Part shown: piece after piece, positions 49,044-61,222 of the stretch | Layout: each line of letters starts with the position of its first letter | Position numbering within the stretch: position 1 is the first letter of the stretch | Source: Gordius sp. MW1 | Taxonomy: Eukaryota > Nematomorpha > Gordioida > Gordea > Gordiidae | NCBI GenBank assembly: GCA_964036665.1 | Contig: OZ038528.1 | Location: forward strand, 7,384,501-7,448,500 | Direction of reading: 5' to 3' | Length of the DNA stretch: 64,000 nucleotides | Position numbers and translations under genes: made by a program | The notes under the pieces: generated by a model | Seen by the model: only the letters and a program-made list of their open reading frames with translations | Database searches by the model: none | Told to the model about the DNA's origin: nothing

Positions 49044-50085
49044 TTCAACCGTTGGGTTCAAAATATAGCGCTTAAATTTATGCCGCAAATTGACATAATT
49101 ACATATTTTAAAATGGTCATAATCAACACAAGATTATGTCACTATTAGGAGTGGGTTGTCGGTGCTATTGCCCAACGATTGTTGTTGTTATTTTTATTTT
49201 TCCGGTGCTTTCTTTCGTATGTCGCGTTTGTTAGAATATTCCGGATGTCGCGTTTGTTAGTATGTATGTATGTATGTATTTGCCCCGATGACATTCGCTA
49301 AATCGGCAAGCTAAGATTGAGTCCCATCTGACACCTATGCGGTGCATCTCGGGCCACGATAACCAGAGGTTACGTGTTCAATTGTTAGTAGGTTAGTGGT
49401 TAGTGTGTTAGTATATGTATATATACAAATGGATTAGTATTTTAGTAGTCAAATATATATATATATATATATATTAGAATGAATACGATATTCTCTTGAC
49501 AGAGTGAACGGGATGTGGCGCTAGGTAGGACGAAAATTAGTATTTATCTCGTCACGGGAGGGTACGACTTGGGAAAGTGGGACGAAGAGAAGGTTTTCCA
49601 ATCCGTCCTGTCCTGCATTATAGGGAGGAGTGAATTCCAATCGTGGTTGAGGGACCTGAGTTGCTGAAAGGTTTGATAAATCCAGCTTCCTCTGCATTTG
49701 AGGTTCGGATGTCGCGTTCGTTAGAATACTTTGGATGTCTTAGAATATTTCGGATGTCGCGGGTTTTTTTTAAAGATGTTGCGCTCTTTTTTCGGATTTT
49801 TGGATAATGCGTTTTTCCCCTATATCGTTTCTTTCTCGGACGTGTGATTGACATTATGCGATTTATTATATACAATATAATGTTAAATTGTGTTGTGTGA
49901 GAGACATAAAATTTTGATTGTGTGTGGGGGAAAGGGGGGGGGGGGGGAACAAAACAAAAAATAAGCTAGTCTCCGCTCTCTAACAAGAAGTCGAAGCGGT
50001 GGCCCCATTGAGGTTCAGGACTTCCAAAGCCCTCTCAATTTGGACTGCCGGTTCTCCCATCTCATGACCGTGACTATCGGCCTAT
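49044..50085. other. UTP3 upstream region with short repeats
   Basis: Contains a (GTAT)n run at 49260-49280, a (TA)n run at 49450-49475, and several copies of GGATGTCGCG(T)TTCGTTAGAATA-like words at 49227-49260 and 49705-49760. A run of 16 G sits at 49930. No gene supported; the UTP3 promoter should be close to 49044. Confidence 0.5.
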
Positions 50086-52250
50086 TTAGCCCTTGGGGTT
50101 TAGGACACATTGGAGGTGAGTGCCTCTTCCTGCATCCATAGCACTTCTTCCTACGAACCACAACCGTTCCGGCCACCTGGCCGTCTCGGCGAGGACATTA
50201 ATCTGAGTGACTGGCCTAGATTGTATAGACTCTGGTGCCCCAGTACCTGCAGTCCTAGACCTCGCAGCCGGTTGGCTGTTCCCGACTGGTCTCAATCTAG
50301 CCATCTCACGCGGTGGTGCAACAACGGGGGTGTTAGATTGACCACCCTTGCTCGTCCTGTCGGTTCGACCACGAATGTAATCAACATGGGTCTCCGAGCA
50401 TGGACGGGTGCCGTTGGAACCACCTCCAGTCGTACATCGCACCATGTAGTAGGGATAATCATCTAATGCAGAATATAAAAACATAAGTAACATTTCATAT
50501 ATAAAAATGTCTTTCAACTATTAAGCATTGTACAATTTAATCTGATCTTCATGCCTAGTCTTATTTGTTTCTGCATTTTTAATCGTAAATCCTTGAGCCT
50601 ACCTGCTCCACTATCTCGCCTAGTACCCACCTAAGTTCCTTCAAGTAGTTCCTATACCAAACCTTCTGATTTAGCTTTAATCTAGGACTACTTGACCAAG
50701 GTAGTTCTGGTTCGAGATATTGAAACAAGTCAGGCGGGCACCTCAACATTCTGCTTAAAAATTCGTAGCTAACTGAAGGACGATTAGGAAATCTTGGAGC
50801 CATATTGTGATATAATCTTAACATCCATGTACCTCCCTTCGTCTCTTTAGCTACTCTTAACCATTTTTTTAACTATTCCTACATACCTCTCCACCTGCCC
50901 GTTTGAGCTAGGGTGATAAGGAGGCGTTATTAAATGGTTAATCTTAAATTCTAAATAAAATTTATTAAATTCTACGCTTACGAAAGCCTTCCCATTGTCT
51001 TTAACAAAGTAGTTTTAGGTAATCCGTACGCGCCAAATAATTCTTTTAAAATATTTATTGTTACTCTACCTGACATGCTAAAACCGTTTTTAAATTCCGT
51101 CCAACCGGAATATGCTTCGACAATTAATATAAAACGTTTCTTGTCAAATTCAAAAAAATCAACATGTATCCTCTCCTCTCCCACGGAGGTTTGGGACGTG
51201 ACCATTTGGCTTTTTTATTCCTTCGCGGCATTGGTGCGTCAAGCTTACATAGCCCGCACTGCTTGACAAAGTTCTCGATGTCTTTGTTAATTTTAGGCCA
51301 CCAGACATATTGTCTAGCTATTCCCTTCATCTTAACCATCCCTGCATGACCTTGTTGTAAAACATTTAACACATCTTGGCTAAGTTTACTAAAAACTACT
51401 AACTTTTTATGTCTTTTAAGCACGTCATCTTCTAAATACATTTCGTTTCAGACATGTAAGGGTAATGGTATGTTAGTATCATCCTCGAAGCCAATTAAAA
51501 AATTTGTAACCTAAATTATATCAGGGTCTGCATTACTCTCGGTTATTATGTCATTTAAATCCAAAATTTTAATTATGTTTATGACTTCTCGTCCGACAAT
51601 TTCGCAAGATAAAGAATCATTATCAGCTTCGATGTCATCCGCGCCCAGCGCGGTAATACACCAGCTAAATGATTGTCTTTATCTTTGCAATATTTAAGAG
51701 TTAAGGTAAAATTTCCTAACATAACCTAACGCTGTAATCTACCAGACATTAGGAGTTGGTCGTTAGCCTTTTTAAATAAAGCAACTAGAGGTTTATGATC
51801 CCTGACTACAGTAAACGTACCAATTAAATATTTTCGACATCGCTGTAATCCGTACATCATTGCTAGAGCCTCACGTTCAAAAACAGAATATCGGACCTCT
51901 GTTTTATTTAGTTTAGGTAAAAAATACAAAATAGGGTGTTTAATATTATTCTCGACCTGACATAATGCGCCGCCTATGCCTACATTCGACGCATCGACTC
52001 TTAATATTTGTTGTATGTCGGGATTGTAACACCTTAATACGGGTTTAGTTAGTAAAACATTCTTAAAATAATTAAAATTATCTGTACGAGTTTCGTCCCA
52101 TTTAAATAAAACAGACTTTTATAAACTTTTAATTCGATACGAAACACTAAAGGATACGTCGAGAAATGATAAATATTATCATAAGCCTCCTCGCTCTTGG
52201 GTGCAAAAAATTTGGAAAAGGACGTAGACGACACTTAACTTATAGAACTC
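50086..52250 (-). pseudogene. Ty3/gypsy element D pol remnant, same family as element C
   Basis: Reading downward from 52250: SKFFAPKSEEAYDN (RT-RNase H link), RNase H (SVFEREALAMMYGLQRCRKY, DHKPLVALFKK at 51726-51929), integrase finger (QQGHAGMVKMKGIARQYVWW, CGLCKLDA at 51160-51441), core HVDFFEFDKKRFILIVEAYS (51000-51205) and a degenerate HPSSNGQVE block near 50890. The C-terminal domain follows at 50579-50824 and 50086-50517. There are several shifts. The RT is truncated at 52250 and neither LTR is identified, so this is a fragment. Confidence 0.8.
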
Positions 52251-52259
52251 TACGTATAT

Positions 52260-53270
52260 ACAGCGCGATACAGTATAACCCCGCCCACATGGTATCAAAA
52301 GATCTAATCCCCTTTATGCCAATTGCAAAAATTTTCATGGCATGAGGACAGACAAAATCATAATTTTCAAAATTTTAAACTTGTTTTTTTAACAAAACCT
52401 TTAAAGATATAGACTTCTCCTGTAAGAATCAAATAATCATTAAATTCCGGGTGAGTGCAAAAATGTCAAACATAATGATTAAATTAATAAATCTCAAAAA
52501 GTTTGCCCAAGGAACTTTATACCTAACTTTTTGCTTTAAGTTTTTAATGAACTGTATTTTTATACTTTTGTAATTGCTCCATGCTATGCTGTGCTATAAG
52601 TAATAATATACTCTAACTAGTCCATCAAGAACATAATAGACTCCTTATTCTTTCTTTCATATAGATTATAGAGAAGATAGAATTAGTTGATATAAATAAA
52701 ACCACGCACAGTCACGCTACATCGCACACGGAAAATTTTTCCAATATGGTGGCAATTTGAGGGATTCCGCAAATATTTATCTATTTTTCCTTAAAAATTA
52801 AATAATGAATATAAATTAAATTTTTAATCGTTAGTTTACTTTATACTTAATACTAGCTGTGCCCGGCCAAACGTTGCTTTGGCTTACTTATTTGGCTAAA
52901 TAATTGGCACCTATCAATAGGAAATATATGAAAGAGTTTGAGTCAGCTGAAAGAGAGTTAATAATGTGAAAAAATGTATTTTATATTATCTAAATAAATA
53001 TTAACTAAATAGGAAAAGTCATGTATATTATTAATTAAAAAGATTTATGACAGTTTTAAATACTTATAAGGTAGCGATGTTTAGCGATAATGTGCAAAAT
53101 TCGGTGACAAGTGTTAAAAAACCACTAATATACAAAAGTCAATGTTAATGTTTGACAATGCAGAGAAAAAGTTTTGTACAGCGCCTATAGTAGAGTATTG
53201 TCCTAGCCTAAAATCTACAGTTATAAAATGAAGAGATAGCAGAAAAGCACCTTCAAATTTGGTTTAATGA
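52260..53270. other. Non-coding stretch
   Basis: AT-rich DNA without a supported gene. The word ACTAGCTGTGCCCGGCCAAACG at 52850 looks like the terminus of a repeat family, but no partner end was found. Confidence 0.4.
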
Positions 53271-53276
53271 AATCTT

Positions 53277-54045
53277 TTGCAATCTACTCAAACCCCTGAA
53301 GTAAACACTCAAACGTGTTGGAATGGCCCCTTGTCCGAGTGCCTATTAAAGTCTCTTATTAATGGCGCTTCAGCTGAGAAACTTCCAGGGCTTAGGAGCT
53401 TAGCTCCACGCTCAGGTCACGAATGGCCCGAAGCCTTCACAAGTCATAACCTCGGTCTACTCTTAACCAACAACGATATCCGCATCGCTGTAGGCCTAAG
53501 ATTAGGATGAAATATAGTTGCTAAACACATTCTTCACTTTGCAATATTCTCTACAATCCAATAACCATCATGACCTACACTTTAATCACAACAAAGTTCG
53601 GTATCTTTGACATACCGCGCTTAACAAACTCACACATAACTCTTTTACCAAAGCTGGTATCCTCTCTATTCTTAAGCCCACAGGCCTTTATGAAGATAGC
53701 AAACGCATGGCCAAACTATAGGCAAAAAAAGATTCATTTTAGCATAGGACTATGAACTGGCGTATTTGCTCCATCTTATAACAACAAAGATCCTCTGTCT
53801 TCAGCCGAGTCTCGGAAATTTTACATTACTCAGAAATTAACAATATTATAATTTTTTGTCCATGGCGACAACCACCCTAACATCTTTGGCCCCCAATTAC
53901 AAATTATTAAGAAAATAGGGAAACAAATCTCTTTATTATCCCATGATATTCGCAAATCGTTTTTTATGAGACAGAAAATCGGCGTTATCTGTAAATATAA
54001 TTCATTAGCCATAGCGGAATGTCTTCCGGATATTTATAATTCTTA
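53277..54045 (+). pseudogene. Second, more decayed copy of the LINE with restriction-like endonuclease
   Basis: RSGHEWPEAF and IRIAVGLRLG at 53390-53505 align with SGHEWLEAY and YAIALRLG of the copy at 12430-15281. Its end, LSHDIRKSFFMRQKIGVI and SLAIAECLPDIYNS (about 53930-54045), aligns with the end of that copy. The CCHC-endonuclease part between them is largely deleted or unreadable. It ends before an A-rich tail at 54085-54105. Confidence 0.7.
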
Positions 54046-54181
54046 ACTTTTTTATTTATTATCGTATCTTCACAAAATATGTATTTTATAAAAAAAATAA
54101 AAGATTAGTATATTTGGGTAAAATCTGAACTAACTGAAATCATACAAAATTCCGCGAGTATAGTGAAAGCAAAAAGTTATA

Positions 54182-54510
54182 CAGTCAAAAACCAATTAAT
54201 TGCAGAGCCTTGGGCCTAAAAAAATTCACGATTAACCAATATTTCGCGATTAAACGATGGAAAAAAAGTATATGTACATTATATTAAATATTCATTTCTT
54301 ACGCTTCGCAATAAAACGATATTTTATATAATTATCTGGTTGATTTAAGAACTCGAAAATGTTTGTGAATATCCGATATTGTACTATTAAGCGATTTGTC
54401 AATAAACGATGTTTTTGTTAATATTATCGTTTAAAAAAACAAAATGGCGGTTAACTTTGCGATTAGAAATTTTCGCGATAATCTGATTTGCGATTAAGAA
54501 GTTTCGACTG
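54182..54510. mobile_element. pogo/Tigger-like MITE
   Basis: Ends CAGTCAAAAACC and, reversed, CAGTCGAAACTTC, flanked by TA on both sides. The body has repeated TCGCGATTAA / TTCGCGAT words in both orientations. The size (329 bp) and TA target fit a Tc1/mariner-pogo MITE. Confidence 0.7.
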
Positions 54511-54556
54511 TATATGATTAAAAAAATAACAGAATACAAAATCTGATCGTAAATGA

Positions 54557-55291
54557 CTTTTTGTTGCATCGTTAGCTCTGGAACATTAGATCACACATAT
54601 GGCAAAAGATCACGATAGTTGTAACTTTGTTCACGATGTAAATCTACATCGAATAGAGCAGCAGCAGATCGATTTGGTGCAGGCATATCCAATGAGTCAA
54701 AACTTTGTTTAAATTTCTAAGCATATATCTTCAAGAATAATTATTGTTTCATTGTAGTGTTTTAGCAATTGATTCATGTTAATTTTCGGATGTGCATGAC
54801 TATTCTGATATCTTCTATCAAGTCTGCTTTATATTTGTTGCATAAATTGGTGGGACATGGAGAGCAGGAGATCCATTTTGTTTTGGATTTGAATTATAGC
54901 ACGCGTCACTAATTCCTTACCAATGATTATTATGCTCTAATAAATGCATGGCTTGGCATGCACTGCGGGAAGTGGAATGTCTAACGCCGTTGACCACTTT
55001 AAACTGCTAGAAACACATTGGGCCAGGGATGTCATGCGAAGAAAAAACATTCATCTTGATTGGGATGAATAAATGCCGCGCGAATTCCATGTGCAAGACG
55101 TAGGCACTTCGCAGTATTGCAGCTTTTGCGCTAAATTATCGTGTTGACATAACTTGAAGAACGCTGTTATTATTTTATCTGAGGAATTTAAGACTAAATT
55201 GTTGACATTTACATTTGTAAAATAAACGCGTTGAGAATATAATACGCCATATAGGTTCATTGCTGCTTATATATCTTCCAGCCTAACGCAA
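54557..55291 (-). pseudogene. Helitron fragment between Rep and helicase
   Basis: From 55291 downward: AGRYISSNEPIWRI, QRVYFTNVNVNNLVLN with FFKLCQHDNLAQKLQYCEVP (55051-55260), VNGVRHSTSRSACQAMHLLE with NNHW (about 54930-54990), YNETIIILEDICLE and MPAPNRSAAALFDVDLHREQ. This is the order found in the middle of Helitron RepHel proteins. The copy is shifted and partly deleted. It is cut at 55291 by the foldback element. Confidence 0.8.
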
Positions 55292-55721
55292 CGTTCGTGA
55301 TAACGCGCGAAGCGAAAAAAAGCGAAGTGAATATTTGAGCTAACTTATCAAACTATTCATTATTTTTTCTTAATATCTTTATATTAATCGTAAAATTTAT
55401 CATATATCACGAAAATAACAATTGTATAGTAGGCGTTCATAGTGAAATCGCATTGGATTATTTTCGCGTGCGGCAAAAAGCGAACGAAAATAAGATACAC
55501 TCATTTTGTACTTCTCGCGCGATGGTTAAAAAATTGAACTGTAAGCATTTTTTATATAACTTTATATGTTTATAGAATAATTACGATCTTATGAATGAAT
55601 ACCATTAATATATGATAAATTTTACGATGAATATAAAAATATTAAGAAAAATGACGAATAGTTTGATAAATTAGCTCAAAACTTCACTACGCTTTTTTCG
55701 CTTCGCGCGTCATCACGAACG
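55292..55721. mobile_element. Foldback element with long inverted termini
   Basis: The first about 120 bp (CGTTCGTGATAACGCGCGAA ...) return reversed at the end (... TTCGCGCGTCATCACGAACG), including matched inner words GAGCTAA, TATCAAACTATTC and CGTAAAATTTATCATATAT. The central 190 bp has GCGAACGAAAATAAG. No coding content. It separates Helitron from gypsy sequence. Confidence 0.8.
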
Positions 55722-56440
55722 CGGATAGCCATTCCTAAAAAAGATGTAATTCCTTGTCATTGGTGGGAGTTTGTATTTTTGTCAGTTGTAAAAATTCCAT
55801 CTTGACTATTGTTGATATGACCTAAGTATTCCACTATCTTTTGCATAAATTTACATTTTTCAAGTTTTAATTTAATACCGGCTTTTTACAAATATTAAAA
55901 CTTACTCTAATTTTTGATTATGGTAGTCAAAAGATTTTCCAGCTACAATAATATCGTCAAGGTAACTATTCCACCAAAATTCCTAAATAAAGAGACCAGA
56001 AATCGCGGGAAAATAGCTAGTGCAGAAGCGATGCCAAAGGGTAGTTTTGTATATTTAAATAACCCGTGATGGGTGTTTATAGTTGGAAGATTTTCGGAAT
56101 CTTCAGGAACTTTAATTTGAAAATAAAGTCTAAAACATAAAAATATTTAAAACCGCCTTATTTTGCGAATACGTCTTGTATGCGTGAATGAATAATTTTC
56201 ATCTAACAATTGATTATTAAGGTCTCTAAAGTCCCCGCAAATGCGAACATTTCTATCTTTCTTTATAGCTGTTAATATAGGCGCAGCGTGGCATATTTAA
56301 TTGAGTGTATTATCCCTTTCTTACCAATCCCAATCAACTTTTTTTCTTCAAAATATAAGGTACCGTTTTAGGACAAAAAACGCGGTTACGATCCATTTTT
56401 TAATTTAAGCCTAGCTTCGTATCCAACCCCGATTTATTTT
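55722..56440 (-). pseudogene. Third gypsy family: reverse transcriptase fragment
   Basis: The minus strand reads NTHHGLFKYTKLPFGIASAL followed by IFPRFL, then KLKLEKCKFMQKIVEYLGH and PTNDKELHLFLGMA, i.e. RT blocks and the RT-RNase H link of a gypsy family different from A/B and C/D. Upstream (56200-56400) the block around the NRSICGDFRDLNN-type motif is still visible as RICGDFRDLNNQ. Broken by stops. Confidence 0.7.
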
Positions 56441-56555
56441 GAAATAACATCGAATACTTTAATAATATTTAGTAATAATTCCTCTTCAGGTTTATTGACC
56501 ACCGAATGAATTGGTTCAACATGTAGTGGCATCAGGGTTTCTTTCAGAGGGAAGC

Positions 56556-56627
56556 CCGGGGGGGGGGGGGGGGTGGTATTACCCCCCCCCCCCCCCGGCA
56601 TTTGAAATACCCCCCCCCCCCCCCCGG
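56556..56627. repeat. Poly-G / poly-C triplet of runs
   Basis: A run of 16-17 G, then GGTATTA, a run of about 16 C, then GGCATTTGAAATA, then a run of about 17 C. The G run can pair with either C run, and the G run could form a four-stranded structure. In DNA of this composition such a block is exceptional. Confidence 0.8.
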
Positions 56628-56639
56628 AGAGTTTTGATT

Positions 56640-58040
56640 GAAGGAAGCATGAACTCAAGTTTTATCATGAAGTCATAAATTATATTATAGGCTAAAATTG
56701 AAATTCAATAAATTATTTTTATTTGACAATAAAAAAATATAAAATTGACGAAATTAAATTTTTTTTACAAATCAGGTGGAAATCATTCATAGACATCATT
56801 TTTTAACATCTGTGAACCCTAATTTACAATCTTGAAAGTTACAAATTATCTTTAATTAAAAAATATCAATAGGTAAATAAACATAAATAAATGCTTTTAG
56901 AATTATTAAATCACTATCTTACTTATAAACTTAAAAAGAATTATTATTAATAAGAAATTCTATTGTTTGTTTTTTATTGATATAATATTCTTATTTTGAA
57001 TAACAGATGTCTAAAAAGGATGGTAAATACGATTTAATTTGGAATAATTTTAATTATATATGGGTATTTGTGTTTATATAATATAAGACATGAATATGTT
57101 TGTTTGTAATAGGTAAAGATGGGACTGAATTAAAAAAAACTCTTATCCCTGTGGTGTTTCGCTCTCCCTGAATTATTATTACTTATTTTTATTACTTTAC
57201 GCGTAGCACTCGATTGATTATTAGCTTATTTAATTTTGTTTGTTTATTTCTTCGTATACTTATATGCTACGATTATTATTATTTATCGGATGACTAATGA
57301 GTCACGACAGATTACCCCTGTTTATTACGTTACTGTACGTTTGTTTATGACGTTACTCTACTCCTGTTTATGATGTTACTATACGCCTGTTTATGTTAGA
57401 TCATGTTTCTATTCCCCCTTCCCTATTCCTTTTTTTTATTACCCTATTACTCAAGTTCTAGTTTTAAATTGCTGGAAATGTACTGAGTCATAGCTTTAGC
57501 TAGAAAAACTTTACTTTGGAAATGTGCCAAGAATAATGATTGAGCGATAATTAATATTATATATACCCGATCGTTCGATATTGGCAATAATAAATATAAT
57601 TTATTATTCATTTATTCAATAAAGATAATTTTATTTTGTGTCGCGTAGTCATTAAATAAAATATTAAATCGGGACTTGAGAAATCTTCAAGTATATATAG
57701 TCCTTCCCTTTTGGGGGAGGACCAAAACCTTTGGATGGAAACAAATAATTGTCGCGTCGTGTAATTAGAATAAAATAATAATTTATAATAACCTTCTAGA
57801 ACAATTTTAAATTATTTCGTGCCTGGTTAAATAAATCTCTTCAGTTACTAATTGATGTTGGGACTTATTAATCCCTTACTATGGGAAATTATAGTAATTA
57901 TTTTTAAGCATTAGATATTTTAAATATAAATAAGTTAAAGGCAGATATTATTCTGCTTCCAGCAGTGAAATTCACATGAACTCTGAAAGTAGCAAGAAAG
58001 ATTTTGGTTTTAATATAGTATTATATATATTTTCATGTTT
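56640..58040. other. Non-coding, with a short tandem repeat
   Basis: No gene supported. At 57318-57400 a unit of about 26 bp (CCTGTTTATGA-GTTACT-TACG) is repeated four times. TATATATACCCG at 57560 and AATAAAGATAA at 57618 could belong to an LTR of the gag-bearing gypsy family nearby, but I could not set ends. Confidence 0.4.
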
Positions 58041-58139
58041 TAGGTCAAGATGAAAATTGGAATTCTGCTGGAGTGGGGAAAACTGTCTCTTCTTTTTCTT
58101 ATGATAAAAATGCTGATAATTAAAATTATGCAAGTTGTT

Positions 58140-58440
58140 TTTATTTTATTAATATATAATGATAAAGATGAGTGTATTGGCAGCTCTACTAATTGCTCAG
58201 TCTCTGAAAGTGATGAACATGGGCAAAATTTAAAACTTAAACCATCATATAAATTTATAATTTCATGGACATCTAAATACAAATGGCTAATTTTTGATGA
58301 AGCCTTAGGTGGGTCTTTATGCTCTGTCTGTTCTCTTTACAACAAAAACGATTTATTTATTCAACAAAAAACAAAGGGTGTGTTCATTAATGTCCCGTTT
58401 ACAAATTACATTAAAGCGACTATGTATATATCACTTATAT
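58140..58440 (+). pseudogene. Zinc finger (TTF type) fragment of a hAT-like transposase
   Basis: The frame reads KYKWLIFDEALGGSLCSVCS then KGVFINVPFTNYIKA. This W-L-x(n)-G-x-C-x2-C and F-PF-NW/Y-KA pattern is the N-terminal zinc finger of TTF-type hAT transposases and ZMYM-like proteins. Nothing downstream continues it. Confidence 0.6.
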
Positions 58441-58518
58441 CACCAATAAAAATCAGAAAATATTATACAAAATGGTTTAGTGGTTAGCACCCCCGAAGTT
58501 GAAAACCCTGAGTGGCAA

Positions 58519-58746
58519 TTATCTAAGTTTGGTTATTTGCTCTTTCCATATTTCTAGCAATATCCAACACTCCCTACCAAATGAGATTCTCCACGATGAG
58601 CAGTAGTCCCAGAATTTTTCCATTGGCAACCCAGCCACAAAACGATCCCTAAGGTTATTTTCTAGGCTTGTACTTAAATCACAATGTATTGAAAGGCTTT
58701 TTAGTCTAGCCAAGAAAGAATCGATTTGGAATCTAGCTATATGCAT
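58519..58746 (-). pseudogene. Gypsy gag fragment
   Basis: FLARLKSLSIHCDLSTSLEN followed by LRDRFVAGL is the capsid C-terminal pattern of gypsy gag proteins (LRDRFVxGL). It breaks by a shift after PMEK. It may come from the same family as 55722-56440. Confidence 0.65.
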
Positions 58747-59228
58747 TTATGAAATTTATATGAACGATGGAATTAAGTTTGGGGGAGAAAAGATTTTTTA
58801 GTTGAAGCGATCCCAACAAATATTTTTTAAAAGGGATCTGCTGGTGCTAGTAAATTATTAGAAGCTTGTAATTTTGAGGCCCTAATACCGCTAAAAACAA
58901 CGATTTTTTATCTCCTTTAGTAACTAGGTGGTAATATAATTAAATTGCGAGAGGTATAATGCATAGTTTTGGGAGGGGGAAAATTCATAAAAGTGTAGAG
59001 ACCGCGCCATTGTAGAGGAGTGGGGTATAATAGGATTACGGAAAGGAAATACTAAGATCACGTAATAACCCAAAAATAATCTCTTCTTTTACATTAAAAT
59101 ATACATATATACCTACGGTAACATGCAAATAAGGGGTTTCAAATACATGTAAATTGGTGGTGGCGCGAGTGGATGATATAACATGTAAATAAGTTGCGGC
59201 GTGAGTGGAAGATATGATACGTAAATAA

Positions 59229-59690
59229 ATGGTTGCGCTTACATATTCTATGGAAGTGAAACAAAAGCACTCTTACACCAGGGAAAAGCTATTACAAGCC
59301 ACGGAGATGAGAATGATACGGTGGAGCTTGGGGTATACTAAGCTCGACCCTATGACGTATAACTTTCTTATTGCAAAAATGGGCGTTGACCCTATGGCGG
59401 ACATGATTAACGAAAATAGGCTATGGTACTATGGGAATATACTAAGAAGAGAAACGAATGATGTAAATCAAAAAGTACTAGACATGGAGTTATCGGGAAG
59501 AGCGGGTGAGGAAGACCTGTGTCACGTGGAAAGGATAAGTCGACAAAATAATGAAACCTAAGAAGAATAATCAAAACATGGCACCTACCAGGTCAAGATG
59601 GAAGAATTTCATAAAAACAAAACCCACGATGTGAGACCAGATACTTGATGAAGAAGATAATATATTCAAATAGCAACTATTCAAGTACAA
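59229..59690 (+). mobile_element. LINE 3' end fragment, best-preserved copy
   Basis: The 110-codon frame reads YSMEVKQKHSYTREKLLQAT, EMRMIRWSLGYTK, ENRLWYYGNILRRETN and LDMELSGRAGEED, the C-terminal end of a LINE ORF2. The roughly 130 bp after the stop is shared with 2800-2935. It is 5'-truncated, as usual for LINE insertions. Confidence 0.75.
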
Positions 59691-59699
59691 ATCCTTGCA

Positions 59700-61222
59700 A
59701 CTAGAAGAAGCGGAGTGTATTATAAACGGAATGTTAAACATAGATGAAAAAATCTTTGGACAATAAACTTGGCGTAGACTTGGTGATAAGCGGCATGGAG
59801 TCGGTTGCGGTTGACATGATAGTAAGACAAGAGTTTTTAGGTTTAGTTGGGGAAGAGATTGTACGTTTGCTTTAGGTATATGAATTTGTTGCTATTTGAT
59901 GGAAGAGAGATGTGAATGAAGTAAAATTGCTTTAGCTGTTTGATGGCATGGAGGTAAGACTGAAGTAAAATTGCTCTACTGGGCCATTATTTCTAGTTTA
60001 CACAACTTGATTGTTAAAGACGGTGGCCGAGTGAATGCTTGGGGTGTTGATGAGTGATGATATGCTATCAAATGTGGTAGGAAGATACGTGCCACGGGCT
60101 ATATTTATTGAAATTGCAATTGGTCACCAGCTAAAACGGTCATCAACGGTGAAAATGTTTTTCCAGTTGATGGAAGTAGTAGAAGTCAAACGTTTACTGT
60201 ACCTTGAATATGACGTACTTGATTTGTGTCATTAGGTGCGTTGTCCTTCCGAAATCGCTTAAGTCCTTGTTAATTGAAGGAGGCCTTTAGGATTTGAAAT
60301 ATTACTGTTTGCGGTCATTTGTGGGACAGTAGAAAATTTAAGTGGTCGGGTAGACGTTGCAATTGCTGATTATAATATGAGTGTTTACGAGCGTCGAGGT
60401 TGTCATACGTAGTAGCAACCAGGTAAGTAAACAGCTTGTTTCGTTCACAGTATTCGGACACTTAAGGTTAAGTTTGAGATGTTGATTGTTACACCTCGAT
60501 GTGTCGTATTGATGCTGGTTTGACAAATTAGTGCCCAATGTGCATATTTTAGCCAGAAAAACAATGAGGCCGATATTTTAAAATGTTTTGGGTGAGGAAT
60601 GAAAAAATGCGGTTTATTCGAAAAGCGGGGTTACCAATTTTGAAGAGAAGTTCCTATTATAAAAACTATGGTATAGGGGAGAGGGACCAAAGGACAGTGA
60701 TTGTCTGCTTGGCGTAAATTGCGATATAATGTTGGAGAAAGATAATTAGAAATATGAATATATCGCTTAGAATACATTTGAATAAATTGCTTATATTATA
60801 TAGTATTTTCAAATAGTAAGTATTCAAATTTAAAAAAGTGCAAGCGATTAAGACGAAAATGGTTTACTTAGATAAGACTCCACAATACCTTATAATCAGT
60901 AAACTAACATATCTTGGCGATTTGTACACTACATCATCGTTCAAAAAATGTATTTTAATTAATACCCTATGTCATGTTTAACACTCTTCAGAAAGGATTG
61001 CCCGCAGCAAGCAAGTAAATATTAATTATGATGCCGCCAAATTTGATTAAACATCCAAATAATGAGGTAAACAGCCGTTTACACACACCTTGCAAAAAGC
61101 TCAAACAGTTATAAAAAAGGTCATAGACATAAAGGCTAGTAGAAAAAAGGCGTACTCGCTATAAACCAATACACGCTTTACAAATACTGACTTTGGGATT
61201 TCATCCCGCTAGTAGACCATTT
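59700..61222. other. Non-coding stretch
   Basis: No supported gene. The word AAGTTTGAGATGTTGATTGT at 60469 resembles AAGGTTTGAGATGTTAGTTT at 32363, so both regions may hold pieces of one repeat family. Confidence 0.35.
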
